A DNA stretch of 64,000 nucleotides from Marinifilum_A sediminis (GCA_947496465.1 CANMCX010000012.1:49631-113630); one strand, 5' to 3'. Shown: positions 1 to 8,764, counted from the stretch's first letter. Numbers and translations: made by a program. Notes: generated by a model from the letters alone, not told the origin.

Positions 1-2
1 TG

Positions 3-2006
3 GAGATACCTAATACTTCAGGTAAGACTCACAGAGCGGAAATATTATTGGTTGAAGCCAAAACATTATCTGGAGTTCCGGTTGAAGAGGATTTAGCCAA
101 TCAAACCTTAGAGGTGGATGTGATGGCATTACCAAATACGGTATTTGGCGATTACAATCCGGTTATTCAGGCAGGTACAATTCAGGCATATACTGCAACC
201 ATTGAGAAGAATGAAAATTATGAAATTTTTGTTCCTGCAGATGCAACAGTGTTGAATGAAAGTACCACAAGAATGAGTGATAATTTCCATAGCGAATTAA
301 GTTTTGATGTTCAATGGGGAAATACGCCAGGAGATTATCAAATTAAATTGATAGAACGCAGTGCATTTGATTGTGCCGGAGATACAATTTATGCTGATAT
401 CAAAGTGGTTGAATCATTTGTTGTAAGTTTAGGTGATGATATCGCTTTCTGTTCTGGAGATACAAGAGTTCTAACTCCTGTTATTGATTTTGATGGTGAT
501 TATTCTTACTTGTGGTCTGACGGATCATTAGGATCAACTTTAACAGTTAGTGAAACCGGAATTTATTCTGTAACTGCTACAGATAAAAATACGGGAAAAC
601 AATCATCAGCTGTTGTTAATGTAACGGTTTGGTCGGCTCCTGTTGTCGATTTAGGAGATGACTATCAGTTAGCAGAAGGAGAAATACTTACACTCGATGC
701 ACAGAATGCGGGTAACGATTATGAATGGTCTACAGGTGAAACTACTCAAACCATTCAGGTAAGTACAAGTAATACCTATAGTGTTACTGTTACAAATTTA
801 AATGGATGTTCAGCCAGCGATGAAATTGTAATATCTAGTGTTAGTGATGTATTTGCGATTAATCTTGGTGATGATAAAGATATTTGTGAAGGTGATGAGA
901 TCGTTTTGAATCCAAACCCTACAATAACCCAGGATTATACATATTTATGGTCGAATGGAGCAAATACATCAACCTTAACAGTTACAGAGTCTGGAAATTA
1001 TTCGGTAATTGTAATGGATGCTACCGGAGTTGAAAAGACCGATGAAATACTTGTTAATGTTCATCCTTTACCAATTGTTGATTTGGGAGAAGATATTGTT
1101 TTATATGACGGTGAAACAGCAACATTAGATGCCGGACCAGAAGGTTTAACAGGATCTTATGAATGGAATACTGGAGACGCAACACAAACTATCACAGTTA
1201 GCGATGAGAATGTGTATTCAGTTCTTGTAACATCAGAGTTTGGATGTACCAATAGTGATGAAGTAAGTGTAATTCGAAAAGATGGTCATAAATTCTCGGT
1301 TGATTTAGGTGGTGATATTCAAATTTGTGAAGGTGATAGAGTATATCTTGAACCGACTATTGATAGAACGTTTAGTGCCGAACCTACTTATAGCTGGATT
1401 CCTTCGGAATCAACTGATAAAGGTATTTTTGTAGATCAGACTGGTAAATATTGTGTTGAAGTAACTGATCCATTTGGTAATACCGAAGGAGATTGTATCG
1501 AATTAATTGTAAATGCTTCTCCAATTGTTGACTTAGGCGATGATTTAGTATTAACAGCAGGAGAAACTGCAGAGTTGGATGCTGCGAATGATGGTTCATT
1601 CTATCGTTGGTCAAATGATGAGATTTCTCAGAAAATTGTTGTTGATCAGGCGGGTGAATATTGGGTAGAGGTTACCAATCAAAAAAGTTGTATGGGAAGA
1701 GATACTGTAAATGTATCTTATCCGGAAGGTGACCAATTTGTGGGATTACCAACAGGATTCTCTCCAAATGGAGATGGTAAGAACGATGTTCTGTATGTAA
1801 GAGGAAATAATATTGCTTCAATGAGTTTGATTATTTACAACAGATTAACCATTAAAATTTTCCAATCGAACAGACAAGATGTAGGTTGGGATGGAACTTA
1901 TAGAGGTAAGAAACAGGATATGGATGTATATGTTTATTTCTTGGAAGTTACTTTGCTTGATGGTAGAACGATACAGAAAAAAGGTAACGTTACGTTACTG
2001 AATTAA
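3..2006 (+). CDS. Secreted Ig-repeat protein with T9SS type B sorting domain (5' partial)
   Basis: The reading frame is open from the window edge, so the true start lies upstream; residue numbers here count from the TTG at position 48. After a lead-in region the protein has six Ig/PKD-like domains in strict alternation. Type A (about 124-196, 268-340, 415-491) opens with LGDD or LGGD and an ICEGD- or FCSGD-like Cys motif. Type B (about 197-267, 341-414, 492-563) opens with P[VI]VDLG[DE]D and has an LDA motif. The last 90 residues (about 564-652, PTGFSPNGDGKND start) match the gliding motility-associated C-terminal domain that targets proteins to type IX secretion as type B substrates. The next gene encodes a PorP/SprF protein, the usual partner of such substrates. 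A role as a cell-surface adhesin-like protein is inferred. Confidence 0.85.
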   Translation, partial: EIPNTSGKTHRAEILLVEAKTLSGVPVEEDLANQTLEVDVMALPNTVFGDYNPVIQAGTIQAYTATIEKNENYEIFVPADATVLNESTTRMSDNFHSELSFDVQWGNTPGDYQIKLIERSAFDCAGDTIYADIKVVESFVVSLGDDIAFCSGDTRVLTPVIDFDGDYSYLWSDGSLGSTLTVSETGIYSVTATDKNTGKQSSAVVNVTVWSAPVVDLGDDYQLAEGEILTLDAQNAGNDYEWSTGETTQTIQVSTSNTYSVTVTNLNGCSASDEIVISSVSDVFAINLGDDKDICEGDEIVLNPNPTITQDYTYLWSNGANTSTLTVTESGNYSVIVMDATGVEKTDEILVNVHPLPIVDLGEDIVLYDGETATLDAGPEGLTGSYEWNTGDATQTITVSDENVYSVLVTSEFGCTNSDEVSVIRKDGHKFSVDLGGDIQICEGDRVYLEPTIDRTFSAEPTYSWIPSESTDKGIFVDQTGKYCVEVTDPFGNTEGDCIELIVNASPIVDLGDDLVLTAGETAELDAANDGSFYRWSNDEISQKIVVDQAGEYWVEVTNQKSCMGRDTVNVSYPEGDQFVGLPTGFSPNGDGKNDVLYVRGNNIASMSLIIYNRLTIKIFQSNRQDVGWDGTYRGKKQDMDVYVYFLEVTLLDGRTIQKKGNVTLLN

Positions 2007-2116
2007 TATATTTGATGAATTAAGGATATTTTAATATTTAAATTAGATACGATTAATTATATTTAAACTGCCAAAAAAGGCGACTATATTTTATATCAAA
2101 TTGATATTTTATGTTT

Positions 2117-2138
2117 GGGTAATACAATAATATTACCC
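2117..2138. terminator. Hairpin between adhesin and SprF genes
   Basis: The arms GGGTAATA and TATTACCC form an 8-bp stem with a 6-base loop, followed by ATTTTC. It may weakly terminate the upstream gene. A TAnnTTTG word (TATTTTTG, 2146-2153) directly follows and could be the -7 element for the SprF-like gene, although no -33 TTTG is seen at the right distance. Confidence 0.4.
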
Positions 2139-2218
2139 ATTTTCATATTTTTGTTTGGGGGTTTATCTTTCTTGTTGATCGTTGAAGTTGAAAATCGGAA
2201 AACCCTTAGGAAGTGTTT

Positions 2219-3277
2219 ATGAGAAAGTATATTCTGATTTTATTGTCGATTGTTTTATTGGGAGTTTTTAAGCTCTCAGCTCAGCGTGTACACTCTTCTC
2301 AGTTCTATTCTATCCCATTATTGTTAAATCCAGCACTTACCGGAAATTCAGATTATAACCTCCGAGGAGGAATGAATTATCGTAATCAGTGGAATAGTGT
2401 TACCACACCTTTTGTATCTCAAGCTGTTTTTATCGATGGTAAATTATCAACACAATTGTTGAGTTCTTCCTGGATTGGAGTTGGAGGAATGGTATTTAAT
2501 GATAAAGCGGGTGAGGGTAGTTTAAAAACCACTCAGGTAATGTTTGCCGGTTCTTTAAACAAAAGTCTAAATGCTGGAAACACTTTATTTTTGCACGCAG
2601 GAATTGGTGTTGAAATGGTAAATAAATCGGTAGACTATAACAAGCTGGTTTTCGATGATCAATGGGATGGAACCATATTCGATCCTAATTATCAGTCTGG
2701 AGAACCGTTAGGGACTCAATCGTTATTTTATGCCGATTTTTCTGCAGGTATGATGATGACTTATTTTCGTGGTAAAACCAAATATTTTATGGGAACTGCG
2801 GTGAGTCATATCAATCAACCAAACGAATCATTTTACGAAATTACCAATAACTTAAAGCGTAAATTTGCCTGGCATGGAGGTTTCGAAAGTCGTATTAACT
2901 CTAGAATGTATATTAAGCCTGAAATTATGCATACCACTGAAAATGATGCAAACGAATGGATTGCTGGAGCTAATGCAATGATGTTATTTGGCGAAAAAGG
3001 AACAATTCTACATTACGGTATGTGGTATCGTTTTTCACAGGATATTATTCCGGTTTTTGGATACGAGAAAAAGCGTTTGAAAGTATTGATTTCTTATGAT
3101 ATAAATGTATCCGATTTGCAAACAGCATCATCTAATCGTGGAGGTTTAGAGATCTCTTTAACTTACAATTACAATTACTCCAACCCACGAGAAATTCGAA
3201 AGCTTAAACGTCGACAAAAAGTTAAGAAACTTGGCGATAAAGCGATCTCATGTCCGAAATTCTCACACGAGGATTAA
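2219..3277 (+). CDS. PorP/SprF family type IX secretion system membrane protein
   Basis: The product is an outer-membrane beta-barrel of the PorP/SprF family, about 352 residues. Family members work with type B T9SS substrates and help place large adhesins such as SprB on the surface. The N-terminus is a signal peptide ending near LSAQ, followed by the family opening SQFYSIPLLLNPALTG. The rest alternates Gly- and aromatic-rich strands, and the C-terminus is basic. I prefer the ATG at 2219, preceded by an AGGAAG-like ribosome site, over the GTG two codons upstream. It lies 212 bases after the Ig-repeat/T9SS-CTD gene, the classic substrate-SprF order, so that protein is the probable client. The family is certain; the individual gene name is not. 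Confidence 0.9.
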   Translation: MRKYILILLSIVLLGVFKLSAQRVHSSQFYSIPLLLNPALTGNSDYNLRGGMNYRNQWNSVTTPFVSQAVFIDGKLSTQLLSSSWIGVGGMVFNDKAGEGSLKTTQVMFAGSLNKSLNAGNTLFLHAGIGVEMVNKSVDYNKLVFDDQWDGTIFDPNYQSGEPLGTQSLFYADFSAGMMMTYFRGKTKYFMGTAVSHINQPNESFYEITNNLKRKFAWHGGFESRINSRMYIKPEIMHTTENDANEWIAGANAMMLFGEKGTILHYGMWYRFSQDIIPVFGYEKKRLKVLISYDINVSDLQTASSNRGGLEISLTYNYNYSNPREIRKLKRRQKVKKLGDKAISCPKFSHED

Positions 3278-3339
3278 AAATTACAAGTATAAAGGGTAGC
3301 ATAATATTGTATTCATAAACCCATACTCCGAACTTTGCA

Positions 3340-3416
3340 CTAACTGCTAACTGCTAACTGCTAACTGCTAACTGCTAACTGCTAACTGCTAACTGCTAAC
3401 TGCTAACTGCTAACTG
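3340..3416. repeat. Tandem repeat, 11 x 7 bp (CTAACTG)
   Basis: Eleven perfect consecutive copies of CTAACTG run from 3340 to 3416. A broken copy (CTACTG) follows, and its CTA is the TAG stop codon of rsmI read on the minus strand. A 7-bp unit puts stops into every frame: TAG every 21 bases on the minus strand, TAA on the plus strand. The array is therefore not coding. It sits in the convergent gap between the SprF-like gene and rsmI, where a terminator would be expected. Confidence 0.97.
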
Positions 3417-4130
3417 CTACTGTCTGTCTTTCTTAATGTACTCTTTCTTCTTTTTCTCAAATACTTTACCTTCTACAATAAGTACAATTTCGCCTTTAAC
3501 TGTTTTTGAATTGAAGTGATTTGCCAATTCATTAAGTGTGCCTCTTGCATTTTCCTCATGCAATTTTGTCAATTCTCTCGATACAGAAGCTTTTCTATTT
3601 TCACCCATAACTTCTGCCAATTGCTGTAAAGTTTTCACCAATCGATGAGGTGATTCATAGAAAATCATGGTGCGTGTTTCTTCTGCCAATTCATTCAATT
3701 TTGTTTGACGACCTTTCTTTTGGGGAAGAAATCCTTCAAAGCAAAATCGATCACAAGGCAAGCCTGAATTTACCAAAGCTGGCACAAAAGCAGTTGCTCC
3801 AGGCAAACATTCAACTTCAATTCCCTGTTCTGCGCAATGTTTCACCAAAAAGAATCCAGGATCAGAAATACCGGGAGTTCCCGCATCCGAAATAAGAGCA
3901 ATGGTTTCTCCCGCTAAAATACGTTTTACGATATTTTCGGAGGTTTTGTGCTCGTTAAACTTATGATGAGACATCAGTGGTTTGCTTATCTCATAATGTT
4001 TTAAGAGAAAGCCTGAGGTTCTTGTATCTTCAGCTAAAATGAGATCAACGCTCTTTAATACATTAATTGCTCTTAGGGTAATATCTTCTAGATTTCCGAT
4101 TGGAGTCGGAACTAAGTATAATTTTGACAT
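3417..4130 (-). CDS. rsmI: 16S rRNA (cytidine1402-2'-O)-methyltransferase
   Basis: RsmI uses S-adenosylmethionine to 2'-O-methylate C1402 of 16S rRNA at the ribosomal decoding centre. The protein has 237 residues, slightly shorter than the E. coli enzyme. It shows the family signatures YLVPTPIGNLEDITLRA at the N-terminus, AEDTR near 34-38, SDAGTPGISDPG near 80-92 and the later FYESPHR. The C-terminus is a lysine-rich tail (KKKEYIKKDRQ) whose stop codon is formed by the degenerate last unit of the adjoining 7-bp tandem repeat, so changes in copy number should not alter the protein. It is separated by 2 bases from the upstream coiled-coil gene, with which it probably forms an operon. Confidence 0.95.
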   Translation of the reverse strand: MSKLYLVPTPIGNLEDITLRAINVLKSVDLILAEDTRTSGFLLKHYEISKPLMSHHKFNEHKTSENIVKRILAGETIALISDAGTPGISDPGFFLVKHCAEQGIEVECLPGATAFVPALVNSGLPCDRFCFEGFLPQKKGRQTKLNELAEETRTMIFYESPHRLVKTLQQLAEVMGENRKASVSRELTKLHEENARGTLNELANHFNSKTVKGEIVLIVEGKVFEKKKKEYIKKDRQ

Positions 4131-4132
4131 GC

Positions 4133-4765
4133 TTAAAATTTTCTCTTTGTAATTTCTAAAAATTGAACAACTGTTGGATTCTCAAAATCCCAATTTTGCT
4201 TCAATTTAAAATGTTCTTCTACAGTACTAAATTCATTGGTATTATTGATGAATTCTATAGTTGAATTGTATTTGTCATTATCATTATTGAAAAGCTCTCG
4301 AATAAATAGGAAACGATCGTTAATTCCAATGGCTGATCGAATATCAGTAATGGAATTTGAATAAAATTTCTCGCCAAGAACTTCATTTCCCGGGGAATGT
4401 AACTGATCATTTAAGGTCGAACTTTCTTCAACTTTTTCATTTTGAATTGAAACAGTTTCCTTAACTTCTTCGGAGATTTTTATTTTGATTTCTTCAGGAA
4501 TCTCAATTTTTGCTTCTTCTATTTTTAATTCAGGTTTTGTAATTACAGGTTCTGTAGAAATTTTTTTCTCTTCCTTTATAACTTTATTAATAGATGAAAA
4601 ATTTGCATTCAGAATTTCAAACTCCTTACTTAAACTTTCTATCCTATCCGATAAGAGTGAAATTCCTTCCTCTAATTCGTTAGGTGTATTTTTGAAATGT
4701 TCTAACAGACTTTGAATTTCTCCTGTTTTATTTTGGAGTAGCTGAAGCATTAATTTTTTATCCAT
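4133..4765 (-). CDS. Conserved coiled-coil protein of unknown function
   Basis: The protein has 210 residues and no signal peptide. The N-terminal 70 residues are heptad-like and predicted coiled coil. A Glu/Lys-rich low-complexity linker spans about 70-118. The compact C-terminal part (about 125-210) contains DIRSAIGINDRFLFIRELF followed by an aromatic-rich stretch. I recognise this C-terminal segment as a recurrent Bacteroidota hypothetical domain but know no assigned function. The gene ends 2 bases before rsmI and is probably co-transcribed with it. The ATG at 4765 is the only convincing start. Confidence 0.8.
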   Translation of the reverse strand: MDKKLMLQLLQNKTGEIQSLLEHFKNTPNELEEGISLLSDRIESLSKEFEILNANFSSINKVIKEEKKISTEPVITKPELKIEEAKIEIPEEIKIKISEEVKETVSIQNEKVEESSTLNDQLHSPGNEVLGEKFYSNSITDIRSAIGINDRFLFIRELFNNDNDKYNSTIEFINNTNEFSTVEEHFKLKQNWDFENPTVVQFLEITKRKF

Positions 4766-4955
4766 TTTCGAGCTTTTTTCCTGTTTGAAAGAATGACTTT
4801 CCTTGTCTTATTTTTCTACAAATAATAATCTATACAAAGAAACGAGAAATTTTTGATTTGATTGCTCTTCACTCTTCCACTTTACAAGAAGAAATATGTT
4901 GCTGACGAGGAGATCGAATCTGTTTGTCGAAGATTATTCACAATTCGAAATAGGA

Positions 4956-4987
4956 TTGCCATAAATTAATCAGTTTTCCTATTTTTG
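4956..4987 (+). promoter_or_regulatory. Bacteroidota-type promoter of tdk-murF/alr
   Basis: TTG (4956-4958) is followed by 21 bases and TATTTTTG (4980-4987), matching the Bacteroidota -33 TTTG / -7 TAnnTTTG pattern 33 bases before the tdk start codon. Confidence 0.6.
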
Positions 4988-5020
4988 TATATCTATGTAA
5001 AATCACTTAAACTGATATAA

Positions 5021-5608
5021 ATGTTTCTTGAGAATGATATAAGCAGAGCCGGACGTCAAGGTTGGGTAGAAGTTATTGTGGGATCAATGTTTTCGGGTAA
5101 AACGGAAGAATTAATTCGTAGATTAAATCGAGCAAAAATAGCAAAGCAAAAGGTTGAAATTTTTAAACCTCATATTGATGTTCGTTATTCCGAAGATGAG
5201 GTGGTATCACACAATGCAAACTCTATTCGCTCTACACCTGTAGAAACTTCTGCAAATATTCTTCTGTTAGCAAGTAATGTTGATGTTGTTGGGATTGATG
5301 AGGCTCAGTTTTTTGATAATGGTTTATCGGAGGTTTGCAACGAATTAGCAAATCAAGGTGTACGTGTTATCGTTGCTGGCTTAGATATGGATTTTAAAGG
5401 CAATCCTTTCGGACCAATTCCAAGTTTAATGGCAACTGCTGAGTATGTGACTAAGGTGCATGCGGTTTGCATGCGTTGTGGAAATCTGGCGAATTATTCT
5501 CACCGTTTATCAGAAGGTGATAAATTGGTTCTTTTAGGTGAAAAACAGGAATATGAACCACTTTGTCGTTCATGTTACACAAAAATATACTCTGATTCAG
5601 CCCAGTAA
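5021..5608 (+). CDS. tdk: Thymidine kinase
   Basis: The enzyme phosphorylates thymidine to dTMP with ATP in the pyrimidine salvage pathway. It is a type II (bacterial/human TK1-like) kinase of 195 residues. The P-loop GSMFSGKT lies at 21-28, the DEAQFF catalytic and Mg-binding motif is near 94-99, and the lasso zinc site is formed by CMRC and CRSC pairs near 148-151 and 185-188. The start at 5021 follows a good promoter. The next gene, murF-alr, begins 9 bases after the stop, so the two are probably one transcript. Confidence 0.96.
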   Translation: MFLENDISRAGRQGWVEVIVGSMFSGKTEELIRRLNRAKIAKQKVEIFKPHIDVRYSEDEVVSHNANSIRSTPVETSANILLLASNVDVVGIDEAQFFDNGLSEVCNELANQGVRVIVAGLDMDFKGNPFGPIPSLMATAEYVTKVHAVCMRCGNLANYSHRLSEGDKLVLLGEKQEYEPLCRSCYTKIYSDSAQ

Positions 5609-5617
5609 AATATTTAT

Positions 5618-8089
5618 ATGAGATCTGATAATAGCTATTCAATTGAATCGATTGCCAGAATTGCTGAAGGGAGACTTTTGGGTGATTCTTCTATTTGTGT
5701 ACGATCATTGTCTATCGATAGCAGATCTTTATTAATTGCAGAGCAAACGCTATTTTTTGCCCTTGTTGGTGAACGCCACAATGGACATACTTATATAGCT
5801 GATTTGTATAAAAAAGGCGTAAGAGCTTTCGTGATCAGCAATATTGAGGTAGAAATTCAAAATTACCCGGAAGCGGGATTTGTACTGGTAGAAAATACGC
5901 TGGATGCACTTCAGCAACTAAGTAAATACCATAGGGAACAATTTTCTTATCCGGTAGTTGGAATAACAGGAAGTAATGGAAAAACCATCGTAAAAGAGTG
6001 GTTGTATCAGTTATTGAATGAATCATTTACTATTGTTCGAAGCCCAAAGAGTTACAATTCGCAGGTTGGTGTTCCTTTATCTTTATGGAACATGAATACG
6101 GAGGCTGAAATGGCAATTATAGAAGCCGGAATTTCTCAGCCGAATGAAATGTCGCGACTTGCAGAGATCATACAGCCAAACATTGGTGTATTTACTCACC
6201 TGGGAGAAGCACATCGCGAAAATTTTACAGGAAAACTGCATCTTATTTACGAGAAGATCAATTTGTTCTCAAGTTGTGAAAAAGTGGTTTACTGTTCCGA
6301 CGATTCAATTGTTGAACGTTCCTTTGTACAGGGATTGGAGCGTAAGCAGGAACACATCAACTGGTCAAGAAATAAGTATGCTTATTTTATGATCCTTAAG
6401 GAAAAAGTTGAAGGGAACTTTACCCGAATCACTTATAAAGTCAATTGTATCGAAAACGAAATTGTGATTCCGTTTACTGATCATGCTTCTGTTGACAATG
6501 CCATTACCGCTTATGTAACGGCATTGATAATGGACGTTGATGAGGAAGTGCTTAAAAAGGCTTTGCTAAAATTGGAGCCAATTGCCATGCGATTGGAGAT
6601 AAAGGAAGGCTTTGGCAATTGTACTTTAATAAACGATTATTACAATTCCGATTTGGGCTCTCTCGAAATTGCTCTTGATTTTATGAATCGCCAGCAAAGA
6701 GATAAAAAAAAGACACTCATTTTATCAGATATCTATCAGGCTGGGCTTACAGATCGAAAATTATACAAGCAAGTTGCGAAGTTAATCGACAAGAAGAAGT
6801 TGGATCGATTTATTGGAATTGGAGAAAGAATATCATCGCTAGCTGAATTATTTGAGGGCGAGGCTTCTTTTTACCCATCAACCGATATTTTTCTATCCGA
6901 TCTAAATCGAAATCAGTTTAACGATGAATTAATTCTGATTAAAGGAGCTCGTGATTTTCACTTCGAAAGAATATCAAAAGCATTGCAATTTAAGGCGCAT
7001 CGAACGGTTTTAGAGGTCGATTTAACCGCCATGGTGCACAATTTGAATTATTTTAGATCCTTGCTTAAACCTGAGACAAAGCTTACCGTAATGGTAAAGG
7101 CATTCTCTTATGGAAGTGGATCAACAGAAATAGCCAATTTACTGCAATATCACAGGGTAGATTACCTGGCTGTTGCCATTGCCGATGAGGGTGTAGAGTT
7201 GCGAAATGCTGGAATCAACATTCCTATCATTGTGATGAATCCAGAACCGCACTCTTTCGAAACCATGATAGAGTACAGGCTCGAACCTGAAATCTACAAC
7301 ATCAAAATCCTTAAAGAATTCCAAAAAGCATTGCGACAGAATTTGGTAAAGAATTATCCTATTCACATTAAGCTGGATACAGGAATGCATCGAATGGGTT
7401 TTATGCAGGATGATTTGGACGAATTAATTGAAGCCACTCATGATAATGAGTTCTTTTATCTACGATCGATATTTTCACATTTGGCTGGTGCCGATGAAGA
7501 ACAACACGACGATTATACCATTCAGCAAATTGAATTGTTTAGCAAGTGGAGTGATAAAATAAGGTCTCATTTCGATTACAAAATCGATCGCCATGTGCTG
7601 AATTCTGCTGGTATAGAACGATTCTCGCACGCACAATTCGAAATGGTCCGCCTGGGCATTGGCTTGTATGGCGTAAGTCCGGTTCATCAGGACAAATTGA
7701 TGAATGTGAGCACTCTTAAAACTACCATATCGCAAATTAAGGAAGTTTCTAAGGAAAATACTGTTGGTTATGGTCGCATGGGTGTGTTAAGCGAGGATAC
7801 TCGCATTGGAATTATCCCAATTGGTTATGCCGATGGTTTTAGTCGAAAATTGAGCAACGGAGTAGGAAAGCTGCTGGTAAACGGTACATTGTGTCCTGTT
7901 GTTGGCAATGTTTGCATGGATATGAGCATGATCGACCTTACTAATGTTGCAGCCTCCGAAGGTGATACGGTTGTTATTTTTGGCAATGAACATCCGGTAA
8001 GCGAGCTGGCGCAACAACTCGACACTATTCCCTACGAAATTCTTACCACCGTATCGCGTCGCGTAAAACGTGTTTATCTTCAAGAGTGA
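5618..8089 (+). CDS. murF-alr: Bifunctional MurF ligase / alanine racemase
   Basis: This is a fusion of 823 residues. The N-terminal half (about 1-450) is UDP-MurNAc-tripeptide:D-Ala-D-Ala ligase, with the ATP loop GITGSNGKT at 115-123. The C-terminal half (about 460-823) is PLP-dependent alanine racemase. The Schiff-base lysine is K494 in MVKAFSYGSG. HRMGF and the catalytic-Tyr-type motif VGYGRMG follow, then IPIGYADGFSR and GNVCMDMSMID. The two halves make D-Ala and attach D-Ala-D-Ala to the peptidoglycan precursor in the cytoplasm. The same fusion is common in Bacteroidota, so it is not an assembly artefact. In the MurF half the P-loop Thr is followed by Ile-Val instead of the usual Thr-Thr, which I regard as minor variation. 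Confidence 0.96.
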   Translation: MRSDNSYSIESIARIAEGRLLGDSSICVRSLSIDSRSLLIAEQTLFFALVGERHNGHTYIADLYKKGVRAFVISNIEVEIQNYPEAGFVLVENTLDALQQLSKYHREQFSYPVVGITGSNGKTIVKEWLYQLLNESFTIVRSPKSYNSQVGVPLSLWNMNTEAEMAIIEAGISQPNEMSRLAEIIQPNIGVFTHLGEAHRENFTGKLHLIYEKINLFSSCEKVVYCSDDSIVERSFVQGLERKQEHINWSRNKYAYFMILKEKVEGNFTRITYKVNCIENEIVIPFTDHASVDNAITAYVTALIMDVDEEVLKKALLKLEPIAMRLEIKEGFGNCTLINDYYNSDLGSLEIALDFMNRQQRDKKKTLILSDIYQAGLTDRKLYKQVAKLIDKKKLDRFIGIGERISSLAELFEGEASFYPSTDIFLSDLNRNQFNDELILIKGARDFHFERISKALQFKAHRTVLEVDLTAMVHNLNYFRSLLKPETKLTVMVKAFSYGSGSTEIANLLQYHRVDYLAVAIADEGVELRNAGINIPIIVMNPEPHSFETMIEYRLEPEIYNIKILKEFQKALRQNLVKNYPIHIKLDTGMHRMGFMQDDLDELIEATHDNEFFYLRSIFSHLAGADEEQHDDYTIQQIELFSKWSDKIRSHFDYKIDRHVLNSAGIERFSHAQFEMVRLGIGLYGVSPVHQDKLMNVSTLKTTISQIKEVSKENTVGYGRMGVLSEDTRIGIIPIGYADGFSRKLSNGVGKLLVNGTLCPVVGNVCMDMSMIDLTNVAASEGDTVVIFGNEHPVSELAQQLDTIPYEILTTVSRRVKRVYLQE

Positions 8090-8100
8090 TTAAATCATTT

Positions 8101-8145
8101 GGGTGTTCTCCTACGGGTCGGGCTTTCCGTTTCTATCCCTAACAC
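8101..8145. repeat. Bacteroidota intergenic element, first block
   Basis: A short element lies just after murF-alr. GTGTT (8103-8107) can pair with AACAC (8141-8145), enclosing a GC-rich core with CGGGTCGGGCTTTCCG and CTATCCCT. I recall very similar gene-end elements in other Bacteroidota genomes, but I cannot search for copies here and know no firm family name. Confidence 0.45.
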
Positions 8146-8153
8146 AAAAGCTG

Positions 8154-8437
8154 TAATAAGAATATAGATTGGTATTTTTGATATGCATAGCAATCGTTCG
8201 ATTTAGAAAAGATTACGGTGCTCTGCACCTGTTTCTTTTCCACATTTTCTGGTCTACCAATCTATAGGTGCTCCGCACCAAAAGTCGTCATTCTGTTTTT
8301 ACATTAATTTATTTTCTAAATCGAGCAACAGAGTTGCGTAATATTTGTAGCCGATTATTCAGGAATTTAAATTAGGTGCGGCGTACCGTTATATTTTAGT
8401 TTTCAAGCCGTAATACCCTCAATATATGTTCTTATTA
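8154..8437. repeat. Gene-free region of nested inverted repeats and GGTGC hairpins
   Basis: The intergenic stretch 8090-8550 has no convincing gene. It holds three long-range inverted repeats: taataagaa (8154-8162) with ttcttatta (8429-8437), atagattggta (8164-8174) with taccaatctat (8255-8265), and cgatttagaaaa (8199-8210) with ttttctaaatcg (8312-8323). The second and third cross each other. Inside are three 13-base hairpins: GGTGCTCTGCACC (8217-8229), GGTGCTCCGCACC (8267-8279) and the imperfect GGTGCGGCGTACC (8375-8387). This looks like a REP/MITE-type composite element; the mobilising enzyme is not in the window. Confidence 0.6.
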
Positions 8438-8550
8438 GTAGTAAATTGATTCTCTTTACTTTAATTAAGTATAATTAGAACTAATATCATTTGTATGTTA
8501 AAGTGTTATGACTTAATTTTCAACCAGAGAAAAATGTAATTTAGAAATTT

Positions 8551-8754
8551 ATGAAATTAATATTTAAAAATTTTCTCATTCTATTCTGTGTATTTAGTTT
8601 GGGTATGTTTATTGGTGAATGGTTGTTAGACTATATACTTTCGTCAGCTAGAGAAAGTATTAGAAAGGAGATTATAGATGCTATTGTTATAGGTGGTTTT
8701 GTTTCTGTATTTTTGATATTTACCAACAAATCATTGCGAGAAGAAAAGAAGTAA
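8551..8754 (+). CDS. Small two-helix membrane protein, unknown
   Basis: The product is 67 residues. The first hydrophobic segment is at about 5-29 and the second at about 42-59, with a charged linker (SSARESIRKE) and a basic tail ending REEKK. No family is recognised. It lies directly after the inverted-repeat region and before the crp-type terminator, with an AT-rich upstream and no clear ribosome site. Codon use looks normal for the neighbourhood, so I favour a real gene, but it could be a chance frame or part of the repeat region's cargo. Confidence 0.5.
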   Translation: MKLIFKNFLILFCVFSLGMFIGEWLLDYILSSARESIRKEIIDAIVIGGFVSVFLIFTNKSLREEKK

Positions 8755-8764
8755 TTTGAATGAA

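Noticed and set aside
2213..2218. GTG start two codons before the SprF-like ATG
   Set aside because: The ribosome-binding-like AGGAAG overlaps this codon; the ATG at 2219 begins a typical signal peptide.
3340..3416. Possible CRISPR or coding repeat array
   Set aside because: The unit is only 7 bp with no spacers, and both strands have stop codons in all frames, so it is a simple tandem repeat.
7475..8083. Three minus-strand frames under the alanine racemase half of murF-alr
   Set aside because: They are shadows of a strongly conserved coding strand, with no start signals or domains.
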